Shown: positions 42,076-50,905 of the stretch, one piece after another
Layout: each line of letters opens with the position of its first letter
How positions within the stretch are numbered: the stretch's first letter is position 1
Source of the DNA: Actinomycetes bacterium
GTDB lineage: Bacteria > Actinomycetota > Acidimicrobiia > Acidimicrobiales > RAAP-2
Length of the DNA stretch: 64,000 bases
NCBI GenBank assembly: GCA_021779855.1
Contig: JAJXZW010000003.1
Location: 54,889-118,888 of the forward strand
Reading direction: 5' to 3'
Notes under the pieces: generated by a model
The model's database searches: none
What the model saw: the letters and a program-made list of their open reading frames with translations, nothing else
What the model was told of the DNA's origin: nothing
Position numbers and translations under genes: made by a program

Positions 42076-45000
42076 GCTCGGGGGCGCGCGCCGACGACGG
42101 GCCGGGGCCCGGCGTGGGTGTTGCCGTAGCGGTGCGCGGTGATCGACACGCTCTGCTCGTCCAGCCACCGAGCGAGTTCGACCGCTCCGTCCTGGGCCAG
42201 CGGGCGGCGGTCGAGCCACGCCCCGCGCTCGAGGAGCCGGGGGGCCGGCGCGGGCTCGGCGCTCAGCCAGCGGACCCGGTCGCCGTCGCCCACGCGCTCG
42301 GCGAGCTCCGCGGGGGTCTCGAGGGTCACGTCGAGCAGCCCGCGCACCACGTCGGCGGCGCTGAACTCGATGGCGACGCCGCCCAGTCGCGCCAGCTCGC
42401 GGGCGTAGCGGATCGGCGCGGGGCCGGTCGTGTCGTCGACGCGCACGACGACGGGTCGTGACGGGACGAGGTAGCGCACGAGGTTGGCCTCGCTGGCGAG
42501 CCCGGCCCGGTCGAGGACTCGCGAGCCGGTCTCGTCCCACCATCGACGCGCATCGGCGATCGCCTCGTCCACGTCGCGCACCGGCCGCCAGCGCCGCAAC
42601 GCCTGGACGTAGTGGGCGCCACCGGCCTTGGCGGTCGGGCCGACCCGTGAGCGCTTCCAGCCGCCGAAGGGCTGGCGGGCGACGATGGCCCCGGTCGTCG
42701 TGCGGTTCACGTAGAGGTTGCCCGCCCGGACCCGGTCGACCCAGGCCTCGATCTCCCCGACGTCCAGGGTGTGCAGGCCCGCGGTCAGCCCGTAGGGGGT
42801 GGCGTTCTGCCACTCGATCGCCTGGTCGAGGTCGTCGGCCACCATCACCCCGAGCACCGGGCCGAACCACTCGTTGAGGTGGCCCCACGAGCCCGGCCGC
42901 ACCCCGAGCTTCACCCCGGGGCGCCAGAGGTAGCCGGCCTCGTCCAGGCGCACCGGCTCGACCAGCCAGGTCTCGCCCTCCTCCAGGGTGGTGAGGGCGC
43001 GGGTGAGGGACGCCTCGGGCGGGCGGATGAGGGGGCCCATCTGGGTGGCGAAGGCCAGGGCCGAGCCGACGGCGAGGCTGGTCACGGCGTCGGCCAGCTG
43101 GGCGAAGAACCGGGGGTCCTCGGCGAGGGCCCGCTCGACGACCGCCAAGCTCGCGGCCGAGCACTTCTGGCCGCCGTTGCCGAAGGCGGCCTGGACGAGG
43201 TCGCGCACCGCGAGGTCGACGTCGGCGCTCGCGGTGACGACCATCGCGTTCTTGCCGCTCGTCTCGCCCAGCAGGTGCAGCGTCGGCTTCCAACCGGTGA
43301 ACAGGCGCGCCGTGTCGTAGGAGCCGGTGAGCACGACGGCGCCCACCCCCACGTGGGTCACGAGGTGGCGGCCGACCTCGTCGTCGCGGGTGGGCACCAT
43401 CTGAAGGGCGTCGCGGGGCACCCCGGCCTCCCACAGCTGTCGCACGAGGGCCTCGGCGACGGCCACGGTCTCGGGCGCTGGCTTCACGACGACGGCGTTG
43501 CCGGCGGCCAGCGCCGCGAGGATCCCGCCCGAGGGGATCGAGTAGGGGAAGTTCCACGGCGGCACGACGAGCACCACCCCGAGCGGCTCGGACGTCGCGC
43601 CGTCGGAGGCGTGGGCCGCGTAGTGGCGCGCGAAGTCGACGGCCTCGCTCACCTCCGGGTCCGATTCGGCGACGGTCTTGCCGGCGTCGCGGGCCATGAC
43701 CGCGATCGTCTCGGCGCGGCGCCCGGCCATGAGGGTGGCGGCGCGCTCGAGGAGGGCGCGGCGCTCCTCGAGGGGCGTGGCGTGCCAGCGGGCGAAGCCC
43801 GAGCTCGCGAACTCGAGGGCCCGGTCGACCTCGGCCCGAGTGGCCACGCGGTACCGGTACCACGGCCGTCCCCCGTCGTTGGGGTCGCGACCGACCTCGT
43901 AGTCGGGTTCGCCGGCGAGATCGAGGTGGTCGAGCGTGTCGATCGTGAGCTCGTCGACTCGGCGCAGGGACGCGAATGCCGCGTCGAGTGCGCCGACCAA
44001 CGCCGGGTCGGTCGGGTCGCCGTCGGGCTCGTTGGAAAAGCCCGGCCCCCCAGACTCGCGAGCCCGCCGGCGCCGCGCGGCCGAGACCGATCCGCGAGCG
44101 TCGAGCGCGTCGAGGAAGCGGCGGCGCTGCTCGTCGAGGACGACGGGGTCCTCGGCGATCGACAGCGCGGCGCGCAGATAGTTCTCGGGCGCGGTGTTCT
44201 CGTCGAGGCGGCGCACGAGGTAGGCGACGGCGGCCGGGAAGTCGTCGCGACGGGTAACCGGCGCGTAGAGCAGCACCGGTTGGCCGCCCGTGACGAGGGC
44301 CTCGGCCTCGGCGTCGGCCATGCCCTCGAGCATCTCCACGTCGAGCTGGTCGCTCACGCCGCGTTCGGCGGCGAGCTCCAGTGCCCAGGCGACGTGGAAG
44401 AGGTTGTGGCTGGCGACCCCGACGCGCAGGTGGTCGTGGACTTCGGGCCGCAGGGCGTCGTCGAGGAGGCGCAGGTAGCTCGCGTCGACCTCGGCCTTGG
44501 ATCCGTAGGGCGCGCCCACCCAGCCGTGCAGCTCGGCCTCGACGGTCTCCATGGCGAGGTTCGCCCCCTTCACCAGGCGGACCTTGACGGGCGCGCCACC
44601 GACGGCGCGTCGGGCCCGCGACCACGCGACCAGCTCGGCGAGCGCCCCGTGGGAGTCGGGGAGATAGGCCTGCAGCACGATCCCCGCCGAGAGGGGGAGG
44701 AACTCCTGCTCGCTCAGCACGCTCATGAACGTGTCGAGGGTGAGGCGCAGGTCCCGGTACTCCTCCATGTCGAGGTTGACGAAGACGCCGCTCGCGGCCG
44801 CGGCGCGGTAGAGCCGTCGGAGGCGCCCCGCGAGGCGCTCGAGCGAGCCGGCGTGGTCGAGCGTAACGAGCTGGCTCGCCACCGACGAGAGCTTCACCGA
44901 CACGTAGTCGATATCGTCACGCGCGATCATGGAGAGCACCCGCTCGAGTCGCTCCTCGGCCTCGCGTTCGCCGAGGACCGCCTCGCCGAGCACGTTCACG

Positions 45001-45437
45001 TTGAGCGCCAGCCCCCGGGCCCGGTGGTCGGCGAAGCGCCGGCCCAGGCTGGTGGGGTCGTCGTCGAGGATCAGTGTCGCCGTGAGCGACCTGACGCGCC
45101 CTTCGACCTGGGCTACGACGAGCCCGGGTGCGACGCGCGAGGCGGCCGCGGCGAGCCGCAGCCCGGCTCGGTCGAGGGGGGAGAAACCCCTCGCGGTGAC
45201 CTCGGCGACGGCGCGGCGCAGGGCGCGCGCCGCGCGCGTGGGATCGCGGAAGCGCATGACCTCGTCGGTGAGCCCGAGGACGACGTTCACCGCGGCGGGG
45301 TCGGCGAGGAGCCGGCGCAGGCGGGCGCGCGTGGCACCGGCCTGGCGCTCGTCGCGTGCGCTGGTCCCGATTAGGGCGACGGCCCGCTCGAGCGCGCGTC
45401 GGGCGACCGGGTCGGCGGAGGGATCGGTGAGGCTCAC
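42072..45437 (-). CDS. putA: Bifunctional proline dehydrogenase/L-glutamate-gamma-semialdehyde dehydrogenase
   Basis: This enzyme of 1121 residues converts proline to glutamate in two steps. The FAD-dependent proline dehydrogenase barrel spans about 100-480 (SVKLSSVASQL, FVNLDMEEYRDL, VRLVKGANLAMET, ASHNLFHVAWALELA). The aldehyde dehydrogenase domain spans about 520-1000 (VVPPWNFPYSIPSGG, LGETSGKNAMVV, and the catalytic Cys in FGNGGQKCSAAS). A further C-terminal stretch may close the substrate tunnel. There is no N-terminal DNA-binding domain, so it is not a self-regulating PutA. It starts with GTG at 45437. Confidence 0.94.
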   Translation of the reverse strand: MSLTDPSADPVARRALERAVALIGTSARDERQAGATRARLRRLLADPAAVNVVLGLTDEVMRFRDPTRAARALRRAVAEVTARGFSPLDRAGLRLAAAASRVAPGLVVAQVEGRVRSLTATLILDDDPTSLGRRFADHRARGLALNVNVLGEAVLGEREAEERLERVLSMIARDDIDYVSVKLSSVASQLVTLDHAGSLERLAGRLRRLYRAAAASGVFVNLDMEEYRDLRLTLDTFMSVLSEQEFLPLSAGIVLQAYLPDSHGALAELVAWSRARRAVGGAPVKVRLVKGANLAMETVEAELHGWVGAPYGSKAEVDASYLRLLDDALRPEVHDHLRVGVASHNLFHVAWALELAAERGVSDQLDVEMLEGMADAEAEALVTGGQPVLLYAPVTRRDDFPAAVAYLVRRLDENTAPENYLRAALSIAEDPVVLDEQRRRFLDALDARGSVSAARRRRARESGGPGFSNEPDGDPTDPALVGALDAAFASLRRVDELTIDTLDHLDLAGEPDYEVGRDPNDGGRPWYRYRVATRAEVDRALEFASSGFARWHATPLEERRALLERAATLMAGRRAETIAVMARDAGKTVAESDPEVSEAVDFARHYAAHASDGATSEPLGVVLVVPPWNFPYSIPSGGILAALAAGNAVVVKPAPETVAVAEALVRQLWEAGVPRDALQMVPTRDDEVGRHLVTHVGVGAVVLTGSYDTARLFTGWKPTLHLLGETSGKNAMVVTASADVDLAVRDLVQAAFGNGGQKCSAASLAVVERALAEDPRFFAQLADAVTSLAVGSALAFATQMGPLIRPPEASLTRALTTLEEGETWLVEPVRLDEAGYLWRPGVKLGVRPGSWGHLNEWFGPVLGVMVADDLDQAIEWQNATPYGLTAGLHTLDVGEIEAWVDRVRAGNLYVNRTTTGAIVARQPFGGWKRSRVGPTAKAGGAHYVQALRRWRPVRDVDEAIADARRWWDETGSRVLDRAGLASEANLVRYLVPSRPVVVRVDDTTGPAPIRYARELARLGGVAIEFSAADVVRGLLDVTLETPAELAERVGDGDRVRWLSAEPAPAPRLLERGAWLDRRPLAQDGAVELARWLDEQSVSITAHRYGNTHAGPRPVVGARPRA

Positions 45438-45471
45438 GACCTCGCTACCTTAGGTCGGCCGCCGCGGCCGG

Positions 45472-46605
45472 CTAGCCCATCGGGGCCGAGGGCTTCGGTC
45501 CACCCCAGAGCTCGCGCAGCAGTACGTGCACGGTGGCGGCCAGCGGGACCGCCAGGAGCACCGCGACGAAGCCGCCGAAGGCGCCGCCGACCCACGACCC
45601 GATCTCGGCGGCGATGAGGACGGCCACGAAGATCCATAGGGGGTTGATCCGCACGGTGCGGCTCATGATCACCGGATTCAGGACGTGGTTCTCGACGTTG
45701 GTGTAGACGACGAAGACGATCAGGGTGATGATCCCGGCCGGGAGCGAGTGCACGAAGGCGAACAGGATCGTCGGGATGCCGGCGAGCGCCCCGCCGATCT
45801 GGGGGATGAAGTCCACCAGGGCCACCCACAGCCCCCAGAGGAGCGCGAAGGGCACCGACACGCTGATTAGCGTGATGAAGACGACGGCGCCGGCGATGAC
45901 CGAGGTGAGGAGGTTGCCCAGCATGTACCCGGCCGTCGCCTGGGCGACGTGGCTCGCCACGCGCACCACTCGCTCGGCGTGCTCGCTGGCGAGGTTGTCC
46001 AGGATGAACCGTCGCATCTTGGGGCCCTCGAGGAGCAGGAGGACGACGAAGGCGAACATGGTGACGAGGGCGAGCAGAATTGTCGCCGCGCCGCGCCCGA
46101 GCGACAGCGCCGGTTTGGAGAGGTCCTGGGCGAAGGTCACCAGCTTGGAGGAGTTGCGGCTGAGCCAGTCCTGGACGTGGTAGTGCGAGAGCAGGTGGCC
46201 GATCCAGCCCTGGCCCTTCTCGGCCTTGGAGACGTACGCCGGTAGGGCGTTCGCGAGGTGCGTCGTCGAGTTCACGAGCGGGTAGCCGAAGGCGACGGCG
46301 AGGCCGATGAAGACGAGGATGGCGACCACGGTGACGAGGGCCACCGCGAAGCCCCGCCGGCGCAGTCGCGTGTGCTCGAGGCGGTTGACGAAGGGGTTGA
46401 GCAGCATCGCCACGAAGCCCCCCACCAGCATCAGGAGCAGCACGTCGCGCAGGCGGTACAGGACGAGACCGGCGACGTAGACCGCGGCCACCACGCCGAC
46501 CGTGGTGAGGATGGTGGCGAGGGGCACCTGGGAGCTCCGAGCCCGCGCGAAGAGCCGTCCCCGGCGCGTCTCGGCCGCTGTTCCCTCTTCGCGGGCGTCG
46601 TCCAC
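45472..46605 (-). CDS. AI-2E family transporter (PerM-like)
   Basis: This membrane protein of 377 residues has about eight helices and the family's mid-protein signature GLWVALVDFIPQIGGALAGIP followed by IVFVVYTNVENHVLNPVIMS. Members export small molecules or ions, and AI-2 transport itself is established for only a few. A basic N-terminal tail (RRGRLFARARSS) is cytosolic. GTG at 46605 follows an AGGAG site. It lies 34 bases after putA on the same strand and diverges from the LLM gene. Confidence 0.88.
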   Translation of the reverse strand: MDDAREEGTAAETRRGRLFARARSSQVPLATILTTVGVVAAVYVAGLVLYRLRDVLLLMLVGGFVAMLLNPFVNRLEHTRLRRRGFAVALVTVVAILVFIGLAVAFGYPLVNSTTHLANALPAYVSKAEKGQGWIGHLLSHYHVQDWLSRNSSKLVTFAQDLSKPALSLGRGAATILLALVTMFAFVVLLLLEGPKMRRFILDNLASEHAERVVRVASHVAQATAGYMLGNLLTSVIAGAVVFITLISVSVPFALLWGLWVALVDFIPQIGGALAGIPTILFAFVHSLPAGIITLIVFVVYTNVENHVLNPVIMSRTVRINPLWIFVAVLIAAEIGSWVGGAFGGFVAVLLAVPLAATVHVLLRELWGGPKPSAPMG

Positions 46606-46660
46606 GGCGTCTCCTGATCCCTCCTCACGCTACCGGTCGGGCCGGGGGCGCACGGGGTTC

Positions 46661-46666
46661 TAGGAT
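46661..46666 (+). promoter_or_regulatory. -10-like box (TAGGAT) of the LLM oxidoreductase
   Basis: TAGGAT ends seven bases before the GTG at 46674. The upstream ATG at 46665 lies inside this box, so the GTG is the better start. Confidence 0.45.
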
Positions 46667-46673
46667 GCGCGCC

Positions 46674-47684
46674 GTGTTGGTGGACGGCGCGATCGGCTTC
46701 GATGCGCGCGACGTCGCCACCCGCGCCGCCGCGCTCGAGGCCGCGGGCTTCGACGGGCTCTGGAGCGCCGAGACCGGGCACGACCCCCTCCTCACGCTGG
46801 CCCTCGCGGCGCCCGCGACGACCCGGGTGGGCCTCGGCACGGCCATCGTGGTCGCCTTCGGTCGCAGCCCGCTCATCACCGCGACCATGGCCAACGACCT
46901 CCAACTGCTCTCGGGCGGCCGGCTGCTGCTCGGGCTGGGGTCACAGATAAAGCCCCACATCGAGAAGCGCTACTCGATGCCCTGGTCCCACCCGGCCGCC
47001 CGGATGCGCGAGTACGTGCTGGCGATGCGGGCGATCTGGTCGTCCTGGCACGAGGGGACGCGCCTCTTCTTCCGCGGCGAGTTCTACCGCCACACCCTGA
47101 TGACCCCCTTCTTCAACCCCGGTCCCAACCCCTACGGCCCGCCCAAGGTCTTCGTGGCCGCGGTCGGGGAGCGCATGACCGAGGTCGCCGGCGAGGTGGC
47201 CGACGGCCTCTTGGTCCACCCCTTCACCACCGAGCGCTACCTGCGCGAGGTGACCCTCCCGGCCCTCGAGCGAGGGCTCGCGGCCTCGGGGCGGGGGCGC
47301 GACGAGGTCCAGGTGGCGCTCTCGGGGATGGTCGTCGCGGGTGAGGACGAGGGTGCCCGGAGACGCAACGCGCTCGAGACCCGCCGCCAGATCGCCTTCT
47401 ACGCCTCGACCCCGGCGTACCGCGGCGTGCTCGACCTCCACGGGTGGGCCGACCTGCAGCCCCGCCTCAACGAGATGAGCCGGGAGGGCCGCTGGGAGGC
47501 GATGGGCGAGCTGATCGACGACGAGGTGCTCGACGCCTTCAGCGTCCTGGGCCCCGTCGGGTCCCTGGGGCGCGCCGTCCTCGAGCGTTTTTCCGGGCTG
47601 GTCGACCGGTTCTCGGTCTACCCCGCGGCCCACCTCGGTGCGGGCGACATCGATACGATCCGCTCGGACATCCAGCGGGGCTAG
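46674..47684 (+). CDS. LLM-class F420-dependent oxidoreductase
   Basis: This TIM-barrel flavin/F420 enzyme has 336 residues. FDGLWSAETGHDPLLTLALA, RVGLGTAIVVAFGRSPLITA and LSGGRLLLGLGSQIKPHIE are the characteristic barrel strands, and KVFVAAVGERMTEVAGEVAD is typical of the actinobacterial TIGR03617-like group. Substrates of such proteins are mostly unknown. Translation is proposed from the GTG at 46674, giving a leaderless mRNA. The stop shares a CTAG with the next, convergent gene. Confidence 0.87.
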   Translation: MLVDGAIGFDARDVATRAAALEAAGFDGLWSAETGHDPLLTLALAAPATTRVGLGTAIVVAFGRSPLITATMANDLQLLSGGRLLLGLGSQIKPHIEKRYSMPWSHPAARMREYVLAMRAIWSSWHEGTRLFFRGEFYRHTLMTPFFNPGPNPYGPPKVFVAAVGERMTEVAGEVADGLLVHPFTTERYLREVTLPALERGLAASGRGRDEVQVALSGMVVAGEDEGARRRNALETRRQIAFYASTPAYRGVLDLHGWADLQPRLNEMSREGRWEAMGELIDDEVLDAFSVLGPVGSLGRAVLERFSGLVDRFSVYPAAHLGAGDIDTIRSDIQRG

Positions 47685-48715
47685 GCGCGGGTCGCGCCGT
47701 TGGCGCCCAGGGCACCGTAGCGGCGCCGGTACAAGACGTAGCAGACCGCCCCGGCGATCGTGGGGAGCCAGTACGAGCCGATGCGGAAGGCGAGCGTGGC
47801 GACGACCGCGTTGGCGCTGGGCACGTCGGCCAGGATGAGCAGGCCGCTGAGGCTGGCCTCCACGATGCCGAGTCCCCCGGGGGTGAGCGGCAGCAGGGCC
47901 AGCACGGCCGTCGCGGAGTAGGCGAGGAGCACCAGGGCCGGGTGGGGGCGGGCCCCGGCGGCCTCGAGCATGGCGATGAGGCTGAAGAAGTCGAGGCCGA
48001 TCCGCCCGGCGATGAGCAGGACGGCCTTCCACCAGTTGCGCCCCAGGTCCTCGCGCACGGCGTTGCGCTCGGCGAGTATCCGCGCACCGATCGGCTGGTC
48101 GGGTTGGCCCCGGCGGAGGCGTGAGGGCAGGTGGTCGACGATCCACTGCAGGGCGCGGCCGAGGGCCAGCAGCATCCGGTCGGTGCTGAGGGCCGTGGCC
48201 CCGAAGGCCACGAGCAGGACGAAGCCGATGGCCCCCAGCTCACCGGCGTGGATCAGGCTCGGACTGACGGTGGTGCCGCCCAGGATCACCGGCAGGGCGA
48301 ACACCGGCAGGGCGAACAGGGCGCCCACCCCGATGATCGAGGAGACGGCCAGCCCGCTCGCCGCCTGCACCGTGTCGATGCCGCTGCCCGCGAGCATCCG
48401 GTACTGGACGCTCGCCCCCACGGCGTCCCCGCCGGGCAGGGTGTTGGTCACGGCGTTGCCGGCCATGCCCGCGGTGACCACGGCGAACCAGCTCGGGGTG
48501 CGCAGCACCAGGCGCAGCAGCGCCATGGCGCAGACGAAGCTGGCGACCTCGCTGGCGAGTCCGGCGGCCAGCCACCAGAACTCGAGGTGCAAGAGGCGCG
48601 GCCACGCGTCGAGCACCTTCACGAGGGCCGGCATCAGCACGTACAGGGCGACGCCGGCGACCACGACGGCGACCACGCGCCCGACCGACGACCGCCTCGT
48701 GGGCGGGGTGGTCAC
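47681..48715 (-). CDS. Flippase-like membrane protein (lysylphosphatidylglycerol synthase TM/UPF0104 family)
   Basis: This protein of 344 residues has about eight to nine helices. NTLPGGDAVGASVQYRML is the family motif after the third helix, and LPLTPGGLGIVEASLSGLLI lies near the end. Members are thought to move lipids or lipid-linked sugars across the membrane, and MprF is the best known relative. No catalytic aminoacyl-transferase domain is attached. The GTG at 48715 is the first plausible start; a TATATT box lies 21 bases upstream. It shares CTAG with the LLM gene. Confidence 0.85.
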   Translation of the reverse strand: MTTPPTRRSSVGRVVAVVVAGVALYVLMPALVKVLDAWPRLLHLEFWWLAAGLASEVASFVCAMALLRLVLRTPSWFAVVTAGMAGNAVTNTLPGGDAVGASVQYRMLAGSGIDTVQAASGLAVSSIIGVGALFALPVFALPVILGGTTVSPSLIHAGELGAIGFVLLVAFGATALSTDRMLLALGRALQWIVDHLPSRLRRGQPDQPIGARILAERNAVREDLGRNWWKAVLLIAGRIGLDFFSLIAMLEAAGARPHPALVLLAYSATAVLALLPLTPGGLGIVEASLSGLLILADVPSANAVVATLAFRIGSYWLPTIAGAVCYVLYRRRYGALGANGATRA

Positions 48716-48789
48716 GGGGTCGTGGGCTATCGGCTCAATATAGGTCAGCCCTGATTGGGAGGGCCGTGGTGCCCATGGGGGTGACGCGG

Positions 48790-48795
48790 TAGGTT
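48790..48795 (+). promoter_or_regulatory. -10-like box (TAGGTT) of the methyltransferase
   Basis: TAGGTT ends seven bases before the GTG at 48803, with no ribosome site, suggesting leaderless mRNA. Confidence 0.4.
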
Positions 48796-48802
48796 CGCCG
48801 CC

Positions 48803-49417
48803 GTGGGCTTCTACGGGGACCGGGTCCTGCCCGCGGTGATCGAGCGCGTCTGCGCGTCGGGGATCTTCACGCGCTGGCGCGAGCGGGCCTGCGCCGAGCT
48901 GGCGGGCTCGGTCGTCGAGATCGGCTTCGGGTCGGGCGCGAACGTGCCCTTCTACCCGGCCGAGGTCGAGGTCGTCTACGCCGTGGAGCCGTCGGCGCGC
49001 GCGCTGGCGCTCGCCGCCCCCCGCCTCGCGCGCAGCGCGACGCGCGTGGTGGTGGTGGGCGGCGACGCGCAGTCGATCGCGCTGGCCGACGACTCGTGCG
49101 ACGCCGCGCTGGCGACCTTCGTGCTCTGCACCGTGCCCGATCCCTTGCGGGCCCTCGCCGAGGTCCGCCGGGTGGTGCGTCCCGGGGGGACGCTCCACTT
49201 CCTCGAGCACGGCGCGGCCGAACGAGCGGGCATCCTCGCCCTCCAGCGCGTCCTCGACCCGCTCGAGGTTCGGCTCGCCGGGGGCTGCCACCTGACCCGT
49301 CGACCCCTCGAGCTCGTCCGCGCCGTGGGCCTCGAGGTCGAGTGGCACGAGTCGGGCCAGGCCCGGGGCCCCGCGCCCTGGAGCCAGTTCACCGTCGGCG
49401 TGGCGCGCGTCCCCTAG
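48803..49417 (+). CDS. Class I SAM-dependent methyltransferase
   Basis: This enzyme of 204 residues has motif I VVEIGFGSGANVPFYP, the acidic post-motif (VVYAVEPSARA), and LADDSCDAALATFVLCTVPD with LRPGG-like VVRPGGTLHFLEHG. This is the UbiE/METTL7-like group that methylates quinones, lipids or small thiols, and the acceptor is not evident. The stretch 49418-49617 after it holds no gene that I can support. Confidence 0.85.
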   Translation: MGFYGDRVLPAVIERVCASGIFTRWRERACAELAGSVVEIGFGSGANVPFYPAEVEVVYAVEPSARALALAAPRLARSATRVVVVGGDAQSIALADDSCDAALATFVLCTVPDPLRALAEVRRVVRPGGTLHFLEHGAAERAGILALQRVLDPLEVRLAGGCHLTRRPLELVRAVGLEVEWHESGQARGPAPWSQFTVGVARVP

Positions 49418-49617
49418 GCGCGCTCGAGCCAGACGGCCCGGGTCTCGGCCCGGGACGACGCTGATCATGCGGTACGCCGCGCTGCTAAGCGCGTAGTCGC
49501 CGTCCACGTCGAGCGCGGTGCTCGCCGCGCGCAAGGAACGCCTCCGCCCCCTCGACGAACTCCACGTCCATGGGGTCACGCGAGGGCCGTCGGGGCCGCG
49601 GCGGTGGTGGTGCGCTC

Positions 49618-49623
49618 TAGCGT
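49618..49623 (+). promoter_or_regulatory. -10-like box (TAGCGT) of the MFS gene
   Basis: TAGCGT ends seven bases before the GTG at 49631, overlapping an alternative GTG at 49622. The spacing favours 49631 as the start. Confidence 0.4.
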
Positions 49624-49630
49624 GAGCCCG

Positions 49631-50890
49631 GTGGAGAGCGACGGGGGGGCAAGCCACGGGTCGCCGCCCCTGGCGCGGATCACCGACCCGGTCACGGTGG
49701 TGCTCTTCGCGGTGGCCCTGTCGTCGGGGTTCGCGACGTTCGGCTCGGTGACGGCCCTCGACGACGTGGCCCGCCACTTCGGCCACGTCGTCTCGGGGCA
49801 CTCCATCCAGGACGTCGTTGGGCTCTCGGGGTCGATGCTCGGGCTCGGACTCTCGACGCTGCGGGCCGCGTCGCTGCTCGCCCTCCCGCTCGCCTCGCTC
49901 GCCGACCGGCGCGGTCGCACGGCGGTGCTGCGCCGGGCGCTCGTCGCGGGGCTGCTCGTGACCGCCCTCGCGGCCCTCAGTCCCGCCTACTGGTTCTTCG
50001 TCGCGTGCTTCGCCGTCGCCCGCCCACTGCTCGGGGCCACGACGACGCTGGTGCAGGTGGTCACGGTCGAGCTCTCGATCAGGGCGCACCGCATGCGCCT
50101 GCTCGCGGCGATGACGGCCGGTACGGCGATCGGCTCGGGTCTGTCGGCCCTGCTGCACGGTCTCATCCGCGGGACCGACTCCTTCCGCTGGCTCTTCGCG
50201 CTCGCCCTCGTGCCCCTCGCCCTCGTCGCGCCGTGGACCGGTCGGCTCCCCGAGCCTCGGGTCCGTCCGGGCGAGCACCCCATGGCCCACCTCGGCGAGG
50301 TCGGCCACGAGGCCGCGGGCTCGGTCGTGCGGGTCGCGGTCGTCGCCTTCGTGATCGGTGTCGCGACCGGACCCGCGGGGGGATTCACCTTCGTCTACGG
50401 CGAGGGGGTGCTGCGCATGCTGCCGCGCTCAGTGTCGCTCCTCGTAGTGGTGAGCGGCGCCGCGGGCCTCGTGGGACTCGTCGCCGGCGCGCGCCTGTCG
50501 GCGACGCTCGGGCGGCGTGCGGCGGTGGCCGTGGGCACCCTCGTCACCGCCCTCGCGTCGGCCTACGCCTATAGCGGGGGGCGGGGCGCCTTCGTCGCGG
50601 GCTACGTCGTGGGCATCGGCGCGGGGGGCATCCTCGCCCCGTCGATGGCCGCGCTCGCGACCGAGGTCTTCTCCCACCGCTACCGGGCCACCGCCGCGGG
50701 CTGGATCTCCGTCGCCGGTGTGGCCGGGGCCGTCGCGGGCTTCGCCCTCTTCGGCTACGTCTCCGACGCGGTGCCGGCGAGCGTCGCGACGGGGTTGCGA
50801 GTCCCGGCTCTCGTGACGTTCCTGCCCCTCCTGCCCGCCCTCTGGGTGCTGCGCGGGCTGCCCGAGGGTCGCGACCTCGAGCTCACCTAG
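49631..50890 (+). CDS. MFS transporter
   Basis: This permease of 419 residues has 12 predicted helices. ALPLASLADRRGRTAVLRRA is motif A after helix 2, and ARLSATLGRRAAVAVG is its echo between helices 8 and 9. YRATAAGWISVAGVAGAVAG lies in helix 11. Specificity cannot be deduced. A GH1 glucosidase gene starts 15 bases downstream on the same strand with its own -10 box, so a sugar link is possible but unproven. Confidence 0.83.
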   Translation: MESDGGASHGSPPLARITDPVTVVLFAVALSSGFATFGSVTALDDVARHFGHVVSGHSIQDVVGLSGSMLGLGLSTLRAASLLALPLASLADRRGRTAVLRRALVAGLLVTALAALSPAYWFFVACFAVARPLLGATTTLVQVVTVELSIRAHRMRLLAAMTAGTAIGSGLSALLHGLIRGTDSFRWLFALALVPLALVAPWTGRLPEPRVRPGEHPMAHLGEVGHEAAGSVVRVAVVAFVIGVATGPAGGFTFVYGEGVLRMLPRSVSLLVVVSGAAGLVGLVAGARLSATLGRRAAVAVGTLVTALASAYAYSGGRGAFVAGYVVGIGAGGILAPSMAALATEVFSHRYRATAAGWISVAGVAGAVAGFALFGYVSDAVPASVATGLRVPALVTFLPLLPALWVLRGLPEGRDLELT

Positions 50891-50893
50891 AGC

Positions 50894-50899
50894 TAGCGT
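50894..50899 (+). promoter_or_regulatory. -10-like box (TAGCGT) of the GH1 gene
   Basis: TAGCGT ends six bases before the GTG at 50906 in the short gap after the MFS gene, with no ribosome site. Confidence 0.4.
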
Positions 50900-50905
50900 T
50901 CCGCT

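Noticed and set aside
42771..45374. Very long open frame on the plus strand opposite putA (867 codons), and similar long frames opposite other genes
   Set aside because: They mirror the codon bias of the real gene in a GC-rich genome and contain no protein motifs.
49418..49617. Minus-strand protein-like fragment (VDGDYALSSAAYRMI)
   Set aside because: Too short and without a family match that I trust; could be chance in GC-rich sequence.
48716..50308. Extension of the minus frame upstream of the flippase gene
   Set aside because: It runs through the methyltransferase and MFS genes without homology; only the part after 48715 is protein-like.
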